A DNA stretch of 64,000 nt from a virus: IMG/VR virus record IMGVR_UViG_3300037264_002228, positions 34,444-98,443 of that record, one strand, 5' to 3'. Position 1 is the first letter of the stretch. The number at the start of each line of letters is the position of its first letter. Position numbers and translations under genes: made by a program. A model generated the notes under the pieces. The model was not told the origin of the DNA. It ran no database searches and saw only the letters and a program-made list of their open reading frames with translations. Shown one piece after another: positions 53,266 to 59,636 of the stretch.

Positions 53266-53748
53266 ATGAATTTTAATGGCGCAAATTGTACTATATGTAA
53301 AACAAATAAGGCGGCATATTATATAGTTGATATATTGCATGGTAACAAAACTGAAAGTTACTTATGTGAACCATGTTTAAAGAAATTCGATACTAGTGGG
53401 TTTTTAAAATTGTTTGCACTTCCTATAAGCCAAATTGGAATGCTAACAGGATTTTCTAATAATGACATTAAATGCGAATCATGCGGTATGACTTTATCTA
53501 AATTTGTGCAGACTAAAAGAGTTGGGTGTGCAAAGGATTACGATTTGTTTAATTTAGGACCATTGTTAGAATCGCATCATAAAGCATCTAAGCATGTTGG
53601 CAAAGTTCCAGCAAACCAAGTAACTCAAGAAACTATATCCAATAGAGTCGACCATCTTAATAAATCCATGGCTGAAGCAATAAAATCAGAAAAATATGAA
53701 GAAGCTGCTAGAATTCGTGATGAAATAAAAAACCTAAAAGGAAATTAA
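53266..53748 (+). CDS. McsA-like protein with UVR motif
   Basis: 160 residues. The order of features is that of McsA (protein-arginine kinase activator). There is a first CxxC (CTICK), YLCEPCLKKF, a second zinc site CESCGMTLSKF with GCAKDYDLF, HHKASKHVGKVPANQ, and a C-terminal UVR motif ending AIKSEKYEEAARIRDEIKNL. No McsB kinase is in the window. In bacteria McsA acts with McsB/ClpC or in metal stress. A phage copy could modulate host proteolysis, or use the UVR helix to bind a partner such as UvrB; both are inferences. Confidence 0.75.
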   Translation: MNFNGANCTICKTNKAAYYIVDILHGNKTESYLCEPCLKKFDTSGFLKLFALPISQIGMLTGFSNNDIKCESCGMTLSKFVQTKRVGCAKDYDLFNLGPLLESHHKASKHVGKVPANQVTQETISNRVDHLNKSMAEAIKSEKYEEAARIRDEIKNLKGN

Positions 53749-53749
53749 T

Positions 53750-53998
53750 ATGCGTATGCCATTTGGTAAACACAAAGGTCTTGAAATTTCTGCTTTGCCA
53801 GAAGATTACTTGAAGTGGCTTGTTCAAACCATAGATCCAGGTGACGTAAAAGATGAAGCAAAACGAGTACTCGATAGTGGTGAATTTAAGCAAGAACAGA
53901 AATATAGCGACTTAGAAGCAGAAGCAAATCGTATATTAGGCGAGAAACCAGTTGACTTATTAAAACGCGGTTATGGCAAGCCTAGGAGACGACTATGA
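53750..53998 (+). CDS. DUF3820-like small protein
   Basis: 82 residues. MPFGKHKGLEISALPEDYLKWL is the family signature of the DUF3820 domain, also found in exonuclease X-type proteins. The rest is a charged helical tail ending KRGYGKPRRRL. Starts two bases after the McsA-like gene and overlaps kdsD by four bases. No catalytic role assigned. Confidence 0.65.
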   Translation: MRMPFGKHKGLEISALPEDYLKWLVQTIDPGDVKDEAKRVLDSGEFKQEQKYSDLEAEANRILGEKPVDLLKRGYGKPRRRL

Positions 53999-54939
53999 AA
54001 GATTTAGACTACGTCAAGCATATAATTTCAATTGAAGCTAATGCTGTAGCCCAGTTGTTATCACATGCAGATGCAGAATTCGAAAGAGCTGTAATTTTGT
54101 GTCGTCAATGTCAGGGCAACATTATCGTATCTGGTGTTGGCAAGAGCGGATTTATAGCACAAAAGATGGCAGCTACTTATGCTAGTATTGGTATCAAATC
54201 TTGGTGGATTCATCCAAATGATGCTGACCATGGCGATATTGGAAGAGTCACCGATAAAGACGTTTGCATATTGTTTTCGAATAGTGGCGAGACTAAAGAA
54301 ATTATAAATTTAGCTAACCAAATTAAATCAAGAAACGCCAAAATTATATCAATAGTCGGTAAGAAAAATTCGACATTAGGTTTATTGTCTGATGTGGTTG
54401 TGTACATTGGCGAATGTGTAGAAGCTGGTTTAATAAAAGCCATACCAACATCATCGACAACTGTCTCATTGGTTGCGGCGGATGCAATAGCTCTTGCTAC
54501 TGTCGGTACAAATCTCAGCAATGACGAATTTCAGAAGAACCACAAAGGTGGATCTATTGGAGTTAAATTGTCAAAAGTCAATGTATTTATGAGATCTGGT
54601 AGTGACTGTGTTATTGTTTCTATTCATAATAGACTATTAGATGTGATACTGGCTATGACTGGTGCTCACACTGGGGCCGCAATAGTAGTTGATCAAGATC
54701 ATGTTGTTGGTATTATTACTGATGGTGATTTAAGAAGATTTGTATGTAATCATGACATCACTTCAGCATGGGCCGTTAACTGTATGACCAAAAATCCGAT
54801 TACAATGGTGTCTAGTAAAACCATAGAAGAAGCAATGGAAGTTTTTAGGCATCACTCTATTGGTGATATACCAATTGTTAATGAAATGTTAGTGCCAATT
54901 GGTATGTTGAGTCTGAAGGATCTGGCAAAACTGATTTAA
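53995..54939 (+). CDS. kdsD: Arabinose-5-phosphate isomerase
   Basis: 314 residues. Interconverts ribulose 5-phosphate and arabinose 5-phosphate, the precursor used by KdsA. SIS domain: IIVSGVGKSGFIAQKMAATYAS, HGDIGRVTDKDVCILFSNSGET, and IPTSSTTVSLVAADAIA. Two CBS-type halves follow (MTGAHTGAAIVVDQDHVVGIITDGDLRR; MTKNPITMVSSKTIEEAMEVF). Full-length for the family. Kept apart from kdsA by about 11 kb, yet both are present, which argues that the KDO step matters to the phage. Confidence 0.9.
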   Translation: MKDLDYVKHIISIEANAVAQLLSHADAEFERAVILCRQCQGNIIVSGVGKSGFIAQKMAATYASIGIKSWWIHPNDADHGDIGRVTDKDVCILFSNSGETKEIINLANQIKSRNAKIISIVGKKNSTLGLLSDVVVYIGECVEAGLIKAIPTSSTTVSLVAADAIALATVGTNLSNDEFQKNHKGGSIGVKLSKVNVFMRSGSDCVIVSIHNRLLDVILAMTGAHTGAAIVVDQDHVVGIITDGDLRRFVCNHDITSAWAVNCMTKNPITMVSSKTIEEAMEVFRHHSIGDIPIVNEMLVPIGMLSLKDLAKLI

Positions 54940-55373
54940 TAATTGTCGTATTTTCCAGGGTTTTGATCAATATCTAACATTGCACGTTTGTACTCATTTA
55001 GTTCTTGCGAAGCATCTATACCAACTAAACTCAATAATTGTTCCATTTTATTGGCATCCATCTTTGCATGGATTGGTCTTTGTCCAGCCTTTGTTGCGTC
55101 GTCCATTATTTCTAAATAGTTTTCATTATCAAATTCGTCATCGTCATGGAGCCCACTATAACTGCGTAATTGTGGGCGATTGACTGTTGCTATTGGTGAA
55201 TCAAACTCATAATTGAAGTCATAATCCAATACAGCACCAGTATCTGATACAAACAATATGTATCCTTTAGTGACACCATAACTTGGTAGTGGATACCAGC
55301 CAGACTCAGGCCACTCTGGCATTGTTCTTGCTATTTCGTCTGGTGTCATTTTATGGAATTGGCTTATAGGCAA
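54936..55373 (-). CDS. Hypothetical protein with HDDDEF motif, minus strand
   Basis: 145 residues. Near residue 75 it has YSGLHDDDEFDNENYLEIM, an exact HDDDEF match to two minus-strand proteins at 59637 and 60079 and close to sequences in two head-region proteins. The rest is unrecognised. It overlaps kdsD tail-to-tail by four bases and the upstream minus-strand gene by 23 bases. Confidence 0.55.
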   Translation of the reverse strand: MPISQFHKMTPDEIARTMPEWPESGWYPLPSYGVTKGYILFVSDTGAVLDYDFNYEFDSPIATVNRPQLRSYSGLHDDDEFDNENYLEIMDDATKAGQRPIHAKMDANKMEQLLSLVGIDASQELNEYKRAMLDIDQNPGKYDNY

Positions 55374-55848
55374 CCAACACTAATAGATCTGTAACAAGCA
55401 TACCAGCGCCAAAATCTGTCTTCTTTAATGATAATACATCACCAGCCGCTAGGTCAGTAGTACCCAATGTTTTAAGTACGGCATCAAATGCTGTAAAGCT
55501 TTCAGTTGCTCCACTAAAAGTCGTTAGAACAGTTGTACCAGCACCACTAGCGCCTTTGTTAACTAAATCGAGCGTAGTATAATTAATGCCATTGGCAGTT
55601 AAATTAGCACCATTTACTAACCACATAGCAGTCACGCGGCAAGCATATGGTGCCACAAACACTGGTTTTTCTGATGCTGTGCCAGCAGCAACAGTACCGA
55701 ATAGAGCGCTTTGTGATAACAATGACTGCATTGCTAGTGAATGATTAGTTAAAGATTCTAGTTGATTTTCTTGGTTGTTATGGTGAGACGCTACAACTCT
55801 ATCAACATTATCTTGTACTGTCGTTTTCGTATATGAAGCTAAGCCCAT
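55351..55848 (-). CDS. Probable virion surface/decoration protein, minus strand
   Basis: 165 residues with a strong AGGAG site on the minus strand. The N-terminal 45 residues form a helix with Asn/Gln repeats. The rest is Ala/Thr/Gly/Val-rich and beta-like (VFVAPYACRVTAMWLVNGANLT), a composition common in phage capsid decoration or fibre-tip proteins. No family assignment. Function as a structural protein is an inference from composition. Confidence 0.55.
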   Translation of the reverse strand: MGLASYTKTTVQDNVDRVVASHHNNQENQLESLTNHSLAMQSLLSQSALFGTVAAGTASEKPVFVAPYACRVTAMWLVNGANLTANGINYTTLDLVNKGASGAGTTVLTTFSGATESFTAFDAVLKTLGTTDLAAGDVLSLKKTDFGAGMLVTDLLVLVAYKPIP

Positions 55849-55884
55849 GTAAATCTCCTATCAACTAGTTTATGTATATTTGCT

Positions 55885-55892
55885 GTATTTAA
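55885..55892 (+). promoter_or_regulatory. Putative late promoter element GTATTTAA, leaderless arrangement
   Basis: GTATTTAA ends five bases before ATG 55898, the same spacing as at 43924-43931, and there is no ribosome-binding site between element and start codon. Confidence 0.6.
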
Positions 55893-55897
55893 TTAGT

Positions 55898-57286
55898 ATG
55901 AATAATGTATACATTAGCCCATTTACAGATCGGTATGCCTCAAAAGAAATGCTATATAATTTCTCGGCTGATAAAAAATTTAAGACCTGGAGACAGTTGT
56001 GGATTGCATTGGCAGAGAAAGAGAAAGAATTAGGATTACCCATAACTGATGTACAGATCGCTGAATTAAAAGATCATCAAAATGATATAAATTATGATGT
56101 CGCTAGACAATATGAAGAAAAGCTTAAACATGATGTGATGGCACATATTAAAGCATATGGCGATCAATGTCCAAATGCTAAAGGCATTATTCATTTAGGT
56201 GCTACTAGTGCATATGTTGTAGACAATACCGATCTAATTCTGATTAAAGATGGATATGACATAATTTTAAATAAACTAAGTGATATTATCAGTAAACTGA
56301 CCTTATTTGCTAAACAATATGCTGATCTGCCGACAGTTGCATATACACATTTTCAACCAGCTCAATTTACTACGGTAGGTAAACGCGCATGTTTGTGGAT
56401 ACATGATTTATTGCTTGATTTTGACGACATAACGCACAGATATACTAATTTGAAATTTCTTGGCGTTAAAGGAACTACTGGTACTCAGGCTAGTTTTATG
56501 GCCTTGTTCGACAATGATCAGCACAAAGTGACAAAATTAGATCGTTCTATTGCGTATAATATGGGATTTAATGGCACATACTCAGTAAGTGGACAGACCT
56601 ATTCTAGGAAAATAGATGCTCAAGTTCATTCGGTGTTAAGTGGTATTGCAGAATCTGCGCATAAATTTTCTAATGATTTAAGATTACTTCAACATCTTGG
56701 TGAAATTCAAGAGCCATTTGGCAAGGATCAGGTTGGATCAAGTGCTATGGCATATAAGCGCAACCCAATGAAGAGCGAGCGAATAGCGTCGTTATCACGA
56801 TTTGTATTGTCGTTGCAATCAAATGCTGATTTCACCGCTGCATCTCAGTGGTTTGAACGCACATTAGACGACTCTGCAGGCAAGAGGATAGCGTTGCCTG
56901 AAGCTTTCTTGGCTGTCGATTCTATATTACAAATATATCTTAATGTAGTGTCGGGACTAGTTGTCAATAAAGACGTAATTGATAATAATGTTAGGAAAGA
57001 ATTGCCATCAATTGTAACAGAAAATGTGTTGATGGCTGCTGTAAAAATTGGTGGCGACCGTCAAGAATTACATGAACGTATAAGACAATATATGCTTAGT
57101 GGTAAAGATCTTATTCAATGTTTGAAAAATGATGATGTTTTTAGTAAAGTTTCTAATTCTATAAAAGAAGATCCAATCAATTATGTTGGACGCTCGCAGG
57201 AACAAGTTGATGAGTTTATTGACAATGAGGTAAAATCAAGATTAGAGGTTATTTCTAATACTTGTGGATGTCCAGGCATCATATAG
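55898..57286 (+). CDS. purB: Adenylosuccinate lyase
   Basis: 462 residues from ATG 55898; an upstream frame start at 55880 lies across the promoter element. Fumarase/aspartase superfamily: IIHLGATSAYVVDNTDLI, TVAYTHFQPAQFTTVGKRA, and the signature loop GSSAMAYKRNPMKSERI. Helical core length is normal. PurB makes AMP from adenylosuccinate and also acts on SAICAR. In phages with 2-aminoadenine DNA it converts dSMP to dZMP, but purZ is not in this window. Probably expressed late from a leaderless mRNA. Confidence 0.9.
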   Translation: MNNVYISPFTDRYASKEMLYNFSADKKFKTWRQLWIALAEKEKELGLPITDVQIAELKDHQNDINYDVARQYEEKLKHDVMAHIKAYGDQCPNAKGIIHLGATSAYVVDNTDLILIKDGYDIILNKLSDIISKLTLFAKQYADLPTVAYTHFQPAQFTTVGKRACLWIHDLLLDFDDITHRYTNLKFLGVKGTTGTQASFMALFDNDQHKVTKLDRSIAYNMGFNGTYSVSGQTYSRKIDAQVHSVLSGIAESAHKFSNDLRLLQHLGEIQEPFGKDQVGSSAMAYKRNPMKSERIASLSRFVLSLQSNADFTAASQWFERTLDDSAGKRIALPEAFLAVDSILQIYLNVVSGLVVNKDVIDNNVRKELPSIVTENVLMAAVKIGGDRQELHERIRQYMLSGKDLIQCLKNDDVFSKVSNSIKEDPINYVGRSQEQVDEFIDNEVKSRLEVISNTCGCPGII

Positions 57287-57329
57287 ATTGTCGCAAGATA
57301 AATAATTTTGTGCAAAAATACTTACAAGC

Positions 57330-57337
57330 GTATTTAA
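57330..57337 (+). promoter_or_regulatory. Putative late promoter of the RNA island
   Basis: GTATTTAA lies 45 bases after the purB stop, with no coding start nearby. Transcription beginning about 5-6 bases downstream would cover the structured RNA and could continue into the tRNA cluster. Confidence 0.55.
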
Positions 57338-57342
57338 AGAAC

Positions 57343-57797
57343 ATAATGGTTACAAAGATATCGTCAAATCTGTGGTCTAATGAACTCGTGTCCCTAGCGG
57401 ATACGCGGTTTAGTGGGTTGCATAATACACAGCCACAACCCACCCTCGCCGCCGCCTATAAGCGCGGTAGCGAGATCGGAGGTTTGACGGGGTAAGCTTT
57501 AAAGAAAAATTGAGATTTTAATGAGCCCCGCGCTTTCGAAGGAAGGTTGCGGGGCTCAAGCTTTATTTGGGATATGCGGGTCCCGTCGATTGGTAGCCAT
57601 CAGGTTCGCCTGGGTGCTGATCGTACTAGTGGCGTGAACAATTGTGTTCACAACAATTTGACAATTAGGTTAGAAAAGAGCAAAAGACGTAGGGAGGGCC
57701 AAGGAGTCCACCTTGGCCCTCCCTTGCGTAGGCTTAAGAAATATTTGTAATTAGCATCGGAAGCGAAAGCTAATATGCTTTGGTCGTAAGACCAATC
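57343..57797 (+). ncRNA. Large ornate structured RNA, GOLLD/ROOL-like candidate
   Basis: About 455 bases without a convincing gene but with many nested helices. CGTCAAA (57362-57368) pairs with TTTGACG (57483-57489), closing a domain. That domain contains GTGGGTTG/CAACCCAC (57413/57436) and CTCGC..CCGC/GCGG..GCGAG (57445-57474). Then GAGCCCCGC/GCGGGGCTC (57523-57557), CAGG-TTCG-CCTG, GTGAAC/GTTCAC, and a 13-pair stem (57692-57704 with 57711-57723). Finally GCAT..AGC-GAAA-GCT..ATGC and TGGTC-GTAA-GACCA, both with GNRA loops, end next to a tRNA. Size and tRNA linkage recall the phage-associated GOLLD and ROOL RNAs; I cannot confirm either class from memory. Confidence 0.65.
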
Positions 57798-57799
57798 AT

Positions 57800-57875
57800 G
57801 GGTAGGCATGTACCAAGGGGGCGACACTGCCTTGCAAGCAGAGTGTGGTGAGTTCGATTCTCATCCTATCCACCA
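57800..57875 (+). tRNA. tRNA-Ala (anticodon UGC)
   Basis: Acceptor GGGTAGG/CCTATCC, T stem GTGAG/CTCAT, anticodon loop CTTGCAA, encoded CCA. The D arm is weak and one anticodon-stem pair is mismatched. It directly follows the structured RNA. Confidence 0.8.
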
Positions 57876-57946
57876 AAATTGTTATTAGCGCCGCCATTTG
57901 AGGCGCGTGGCTAATGACGTATACTTGAATGCTAAGCATTCATTAT
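57876..57946 (+). other. Spacer with two hairpins between tRNA-Ala and tRNA-Tyr
   Basis: ATTAG/CTAAT enclosing GCGCC/GGCGC forms one nested hairpin (57884-57916 region). TGAATGC-TAA-GCATTCA forms a second just before tRNA-Tyr. These may guide processing of the polycistronic tRNA transcript. Confidence 0.45.
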
Positions 57947-58030
57947 GGAAGTGCTCGAAAGTGGGATTTCATGCGGACTGTAAATCCGTTGCCAAATGGC
58001 TAAGTGGTTCGATTCCTCACACTTCCACCA
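57947..58030 (+). tRNA. tRNA-Tyr (anticodon GUA)
   Basis: Acceptor GGAAGTG/CACTTCC, anticodon loop CTGTAAA, long class II variable arm as in bacterial tRNA-Tyr, discriminator A, encoded CCA. Confidence 0.92.
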
Positions 58031-58038
58031 TAAAATTA

Positions 58039-58115
58039 CAGGCACAGGGTCAGATAGCGGGCCGCCTGCCTCGGAAGCAGGAGTCAGCGCAGTGCAAGTC
58101 TGCGGTGCCTGACCA
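58039..58115 (+). tRNA. tRNA-Pro (anticodon CGG)
   Basis: Acceptor CAGGCAC/GTGCCTG, anticodon stem CCTGC/GCAGG with loop CTCGGAA, T stem CGCAG/CTGCG, encoded CCA. The T loop (TGCAAGT) departs from the usual TTCRANN. Confidence 0.87.
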
Positions 58116-58116
58116 T

Positions 58117-58194
58117 CAGGGTGTAGCTCAGATAGTGATGAGCGCATGTTTTGGATACATGAGGTCGCTGGTGCGAGTCCAGTCACCCTGACCA
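58117..58194 (+). tRNA. tRNA-Pro (anticodon UGG), copy 1
   Basis: Acceptor CAGGGTG/CACCCTG, anticodon stem CATGT/ACATG with loop TTTGGAT, encoded CCA. Confidence 0.88.
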
Positions 58195-58207
58195 TAAAAA
58201 TTAATAT

Positions 58208-58284
58208 CCGGGTGTAGCGTAGTCTGGTAACGCGTCTGCTTTGGGAGCAGAAGATCGCAGGTTCAAATCCTGTCACCTGGACCA
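58208..58284 (+). tRNA. tRNA-Pro (anticodon UGG), copy 2
   Basis: Acceptor CCGGGTG/CACCTGG, anticodon stem TCTGC/GCAGA with loop TTTGGGA, T loop TTCAAAT, encoded CCA. Sequence differs clearly from copy 1, so it is not a recent tandem duplicate. Confidence 0.9.
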
Positions 58285-58285
58285 C

Positions 58286-58360
58286 TTCGGGGTCAGCTAA
58301 TTGGTAAGCTGCTTGTCTGTTAAACAAGTCATCGGGGTTCAAGTCCCTGCCCCGGAGCCA
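58286..58360 (+). tRNA. tRNA-Asn (anticodon GUU)
   Basis: Acceptor TTCGGGG/CCCCGGA, anticodon stem CTTGT/ACAAG with loop CTGTTAA, discriminator G, encoded CCA. One base separates it from the preceding tRNA. Confidence 0.9.
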
Positions 58361-58370
58361 AAATTATCTT

Positions 58371-58454
58371 GCCCCTGTGGTGGAACAGCAGACACGATGG
58401 TCTTAGAAGCCATTGCCAATAGGCGTGGAGGTGCGACTCCTCTCAGGGGCACCA
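58371..58454 (+). tRNA. tRNA-Leu (anticodon UAG)
   Basis: Acceptor GCCCCTG/CAGGGGC, anticodon loop CTTAGAA, class II variable arm, encoded CCA. Reads CUA codons. Confidence 0.9.
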
Positions 58455-58465
58455 ATAAATAAATT

Positions 58466-58774
58466 ATGGATTTTTGTGAAATAATTTCTGAATGGCTTAA
58501 AACCAATTGCACAAATTGGCAAGTATGGTATGGGGCTTTTATTGAAATTGGATTTAAAGACAACATGAAAAGATGGACATGTATGTCACACATATATCTT
58601 ACACAAAATGAAATTCATGTATACGAGAGAATTAGACGAATTAAACAGAATGCTGTTTTAGTTCACTCACCAAATTATGCACCAGATTATTTAAAATATT
58701 CTCTCAATGCTTGTGATCCAAATTTGTTTAGTAAATTAAAAGAAATTTTAACAGAATACGAAAAGGTCCTATAG
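58466..58774 (+). CDS. DPxFF-family small protein inside the tRNA cluster
   Basis: 102 residues. MDFCEIISEWLKTNCTNWQVW is the family N-terminal helix and NACDPNLFSKLKEILTEYEK the C-terminal motif. It sits between tRNA-Leu and tRNA-Asp; its last ten bases, including the TAG stop, lie in the acceptor stem of tRNA-Asp. Processing of that tRNA would cut the mRNA's 3' end. Confidence 0.62.
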   Translation: MDFCEIISEWLKTNCTNWQVWYGAFIEIGFKDNMKRWTCMSHIYLTQNEIHVYERIRRIKQNAVLVHSPNYAPDYLKYSLNACDPNLFSKLKEILTEYEKVL

Positions 58775-58839
58775 TGTACCGGCGCGCACAACATCCTGTC
58801 ACGATGTAAGAACGGGTTCAACTCCCGTTAGGATCGCCA
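58765..58839 (+). tRNA. tRNA-Asp (anticodon GUC)
   Basis: Acceptor GGTCCTA/TAGGATC, anticodon stem ACATC/GATGT with loop CTGTCAC, discriminator G, encoded CCA. Overlaps the end of the small gene at 58466. Confidence 0.9.
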
Positions 58840-58840
58840 T

Positions 58841-58914
58841 TCTCCGGTCGTCTATTGGTAGGACGTCGCGCTTTGAACGCGGAAAGGTTGGTTCGATTCC
58901 AACTCGGAGAACCA
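58841..58914 (+). tRNA. tRNA-Gln (anticodon UUG)
   Basis: Acceptor TCTCCGG/TCGGAGA, anticodon loop CTTTGAA, T loop TTCGATT, encoded CCA. Confidence 0.88.
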
Positions 58915-58917
58915 AAT

Positions 58918-58995
58918 TGCCAAGCACTCTGTATCGGTACGGAGACGAGTCTCTGAAACTCGGCGCTGCTGGTTCGACTCCAGCCTTGGCAGCCA
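58918..58995 (+). tRNA. tRNA-Gln (anticodon CUG)
   Basis: Acceptor TGCCAAG/CTTGGCA, anticodon stem CGAGT/ACTCG with loop CTCTGAA, discriminator G, encoded CCA. Confidence 0.88.
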
Positions 58996-58996
58996 T

Positions 58997-59073
58997 GCTC
59001 TCGTGGTGCAACTGGCAGACACACTCGTCTCAGAAGCGAGGCTTTGCGGGTTCGAATCCCGCCGAGAGCACCA
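58997..59073 (+). tRNA. tRNA-Leu (anticodon CAG)
   Basis: Acceptor GCTCTCG/CGAGAGC, anticodon loop CTCAGAA, encoded CCA. The variable arm is short for a leucine tRNA (77 bases in total), unlike the other two Leu tRNAs here. Confidence 0.85.
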
Positions 59074-59081
59074 AAATTTTT

Positions 59082-59164
59082 GCATCTGTGCTGGAATCGG
59101 TATACGGGGCGGTCCGAGAAGCCGCTGCAATAGCATGTGGGTTCGAGTCCCTCCAGATGCACCA
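59082..59164 (+). tRNA. tRNA-Leu (anticodon GAG)
   Basis: Acceptor GCATCTG/CAGATGC, anticodon stem GCGGT/GCCGC with loop CCGAGAA, class II variable arm, encoded CCA. C at position 33 instead of the near-universal U is odd. Confidence 0.85.
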
Positions 59165-59167
59165 AAA

Positions 59168-59175
59168 GTATTTCA
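59168..59175 (+). promoter_or_regulatory. Promoter-like GTATTTCA before RNase P RNA
   Basis: One base from the GTATTTAA consensus; it ends five bases before the first base of the RNase P P1 helix (59181), the same spacing seen before leaderless genes. Confidence 0.4.
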
Positions 59176-59180
59176 CTTCA

Positions 59181-59577
59181 GTAAAGGATGCGGACAATCG
59201 CGGTCATAAGTGATCGAGGAAAGTCCCGGCTCCAAAGAGTAAGATGGTCGCTAACGGCGGCACAGCGTAAGCTGATGGAAAGTGCCACAGAGACTATTCC
59301 TGCTCAAGTCAAGTGATTGTTGTTGGCGGCGTAGCTCATGATGCCTCGCGAAAGCAGGAGGCTAGAAGTAGAAGTCAACAATTTATTGTGAGCAGCTTGA
59401 TAAGAGTAAGGGTGAAAAGAGGTAAACCCCATCTGGAGCAAGGCTAAATAGGAACACTGGGCTACTCGCTCGATAAGTGTTCGGGTAAGCTGCTTGAGGG
59501 TACCAGCAATGGTATTCCCAGATAGATGATTGTCACCCATAATATGGGTACAAAACCGGGCTTATAGCATCCTTTAC
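59181..59577 (+). ncRNA. rnpB: RNase P RNA (bacterial type A)
   Basis: Conserved regions occur in the correct order: GAGGAAAGTCC (59215-), ACAGAGA (59287-), AAGGGTGAAA (59408-), GGTAAACCCC (59421-), AGCAAGGCTAAATAGG, GGGTAAGCTGCTTGAG, AGATAGATGATTGTC, and ACAAAACCGGGCTTAT. P1 is an 11-pair helix (59181-59191 with 59567-59577). P2 is GACAATC/GATTGTC (59193/59528). P4 pairs CCCGG with CCGGG. The GGT that pairs with tRNA CCA is present. The P13/P14 arms expected between GGGTGAAA and GGTAAAC are missing, whereas P12 is well developed. About 397 bases. This is the catalytic subunit that trims tRNA 5' ends; it lies inside the tRNA cluster. Confidence 0.95.
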
Positions 59578-59585
59578 AACTTGGA

Positions 59586-59625
59586 GTGGTTGGAGGGCTA
59601 ACGCAATGTTAGTCCCTCCAACCAC
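59586..59625 (+). terminator. Strong hairpin after RNase P RNA
   Basis: A 17-pair stem (GTGGTTGGAGGG..CTAAC with GTTAG..CCCTCCAACCAC, one bulged T) and a 5-base loop separates the plus-strand RNA genes from the convergent minus-strand genes. There is no immediate U-run, so it may block or stabilise the 3' end rather than be a classic terminator. Confidence 0.6.
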
Positions 59626-59636
59626 CATGACGGGGG

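Noticed and set aside
57547-57750. 67-codon plus-strand frame
   Set aside because: Falls within the structured RNA, crosses several of its helices and has no ribosome site.
57343-57797. tmRNA as identity of the large structured RNA
   Set aside because: No Ala-tRNA-like ends that pair with each other and no plausible tag-peptide frame were found.
57898-58191. Open frames in the tRNA cluster (also 57932-58342, 58799-59165 and 58917-59213)
   Set aside because: Their translations are made of tRNA sequence (T-loop peptides such as 'GxxSxP'-like runs on both strands); they cross well-formed tRNAs and are not genes.
59304-59540. 78-codon minus-strand frame
   Set aside because: Lies wholly within, and antisense to, the RNase P RNA.
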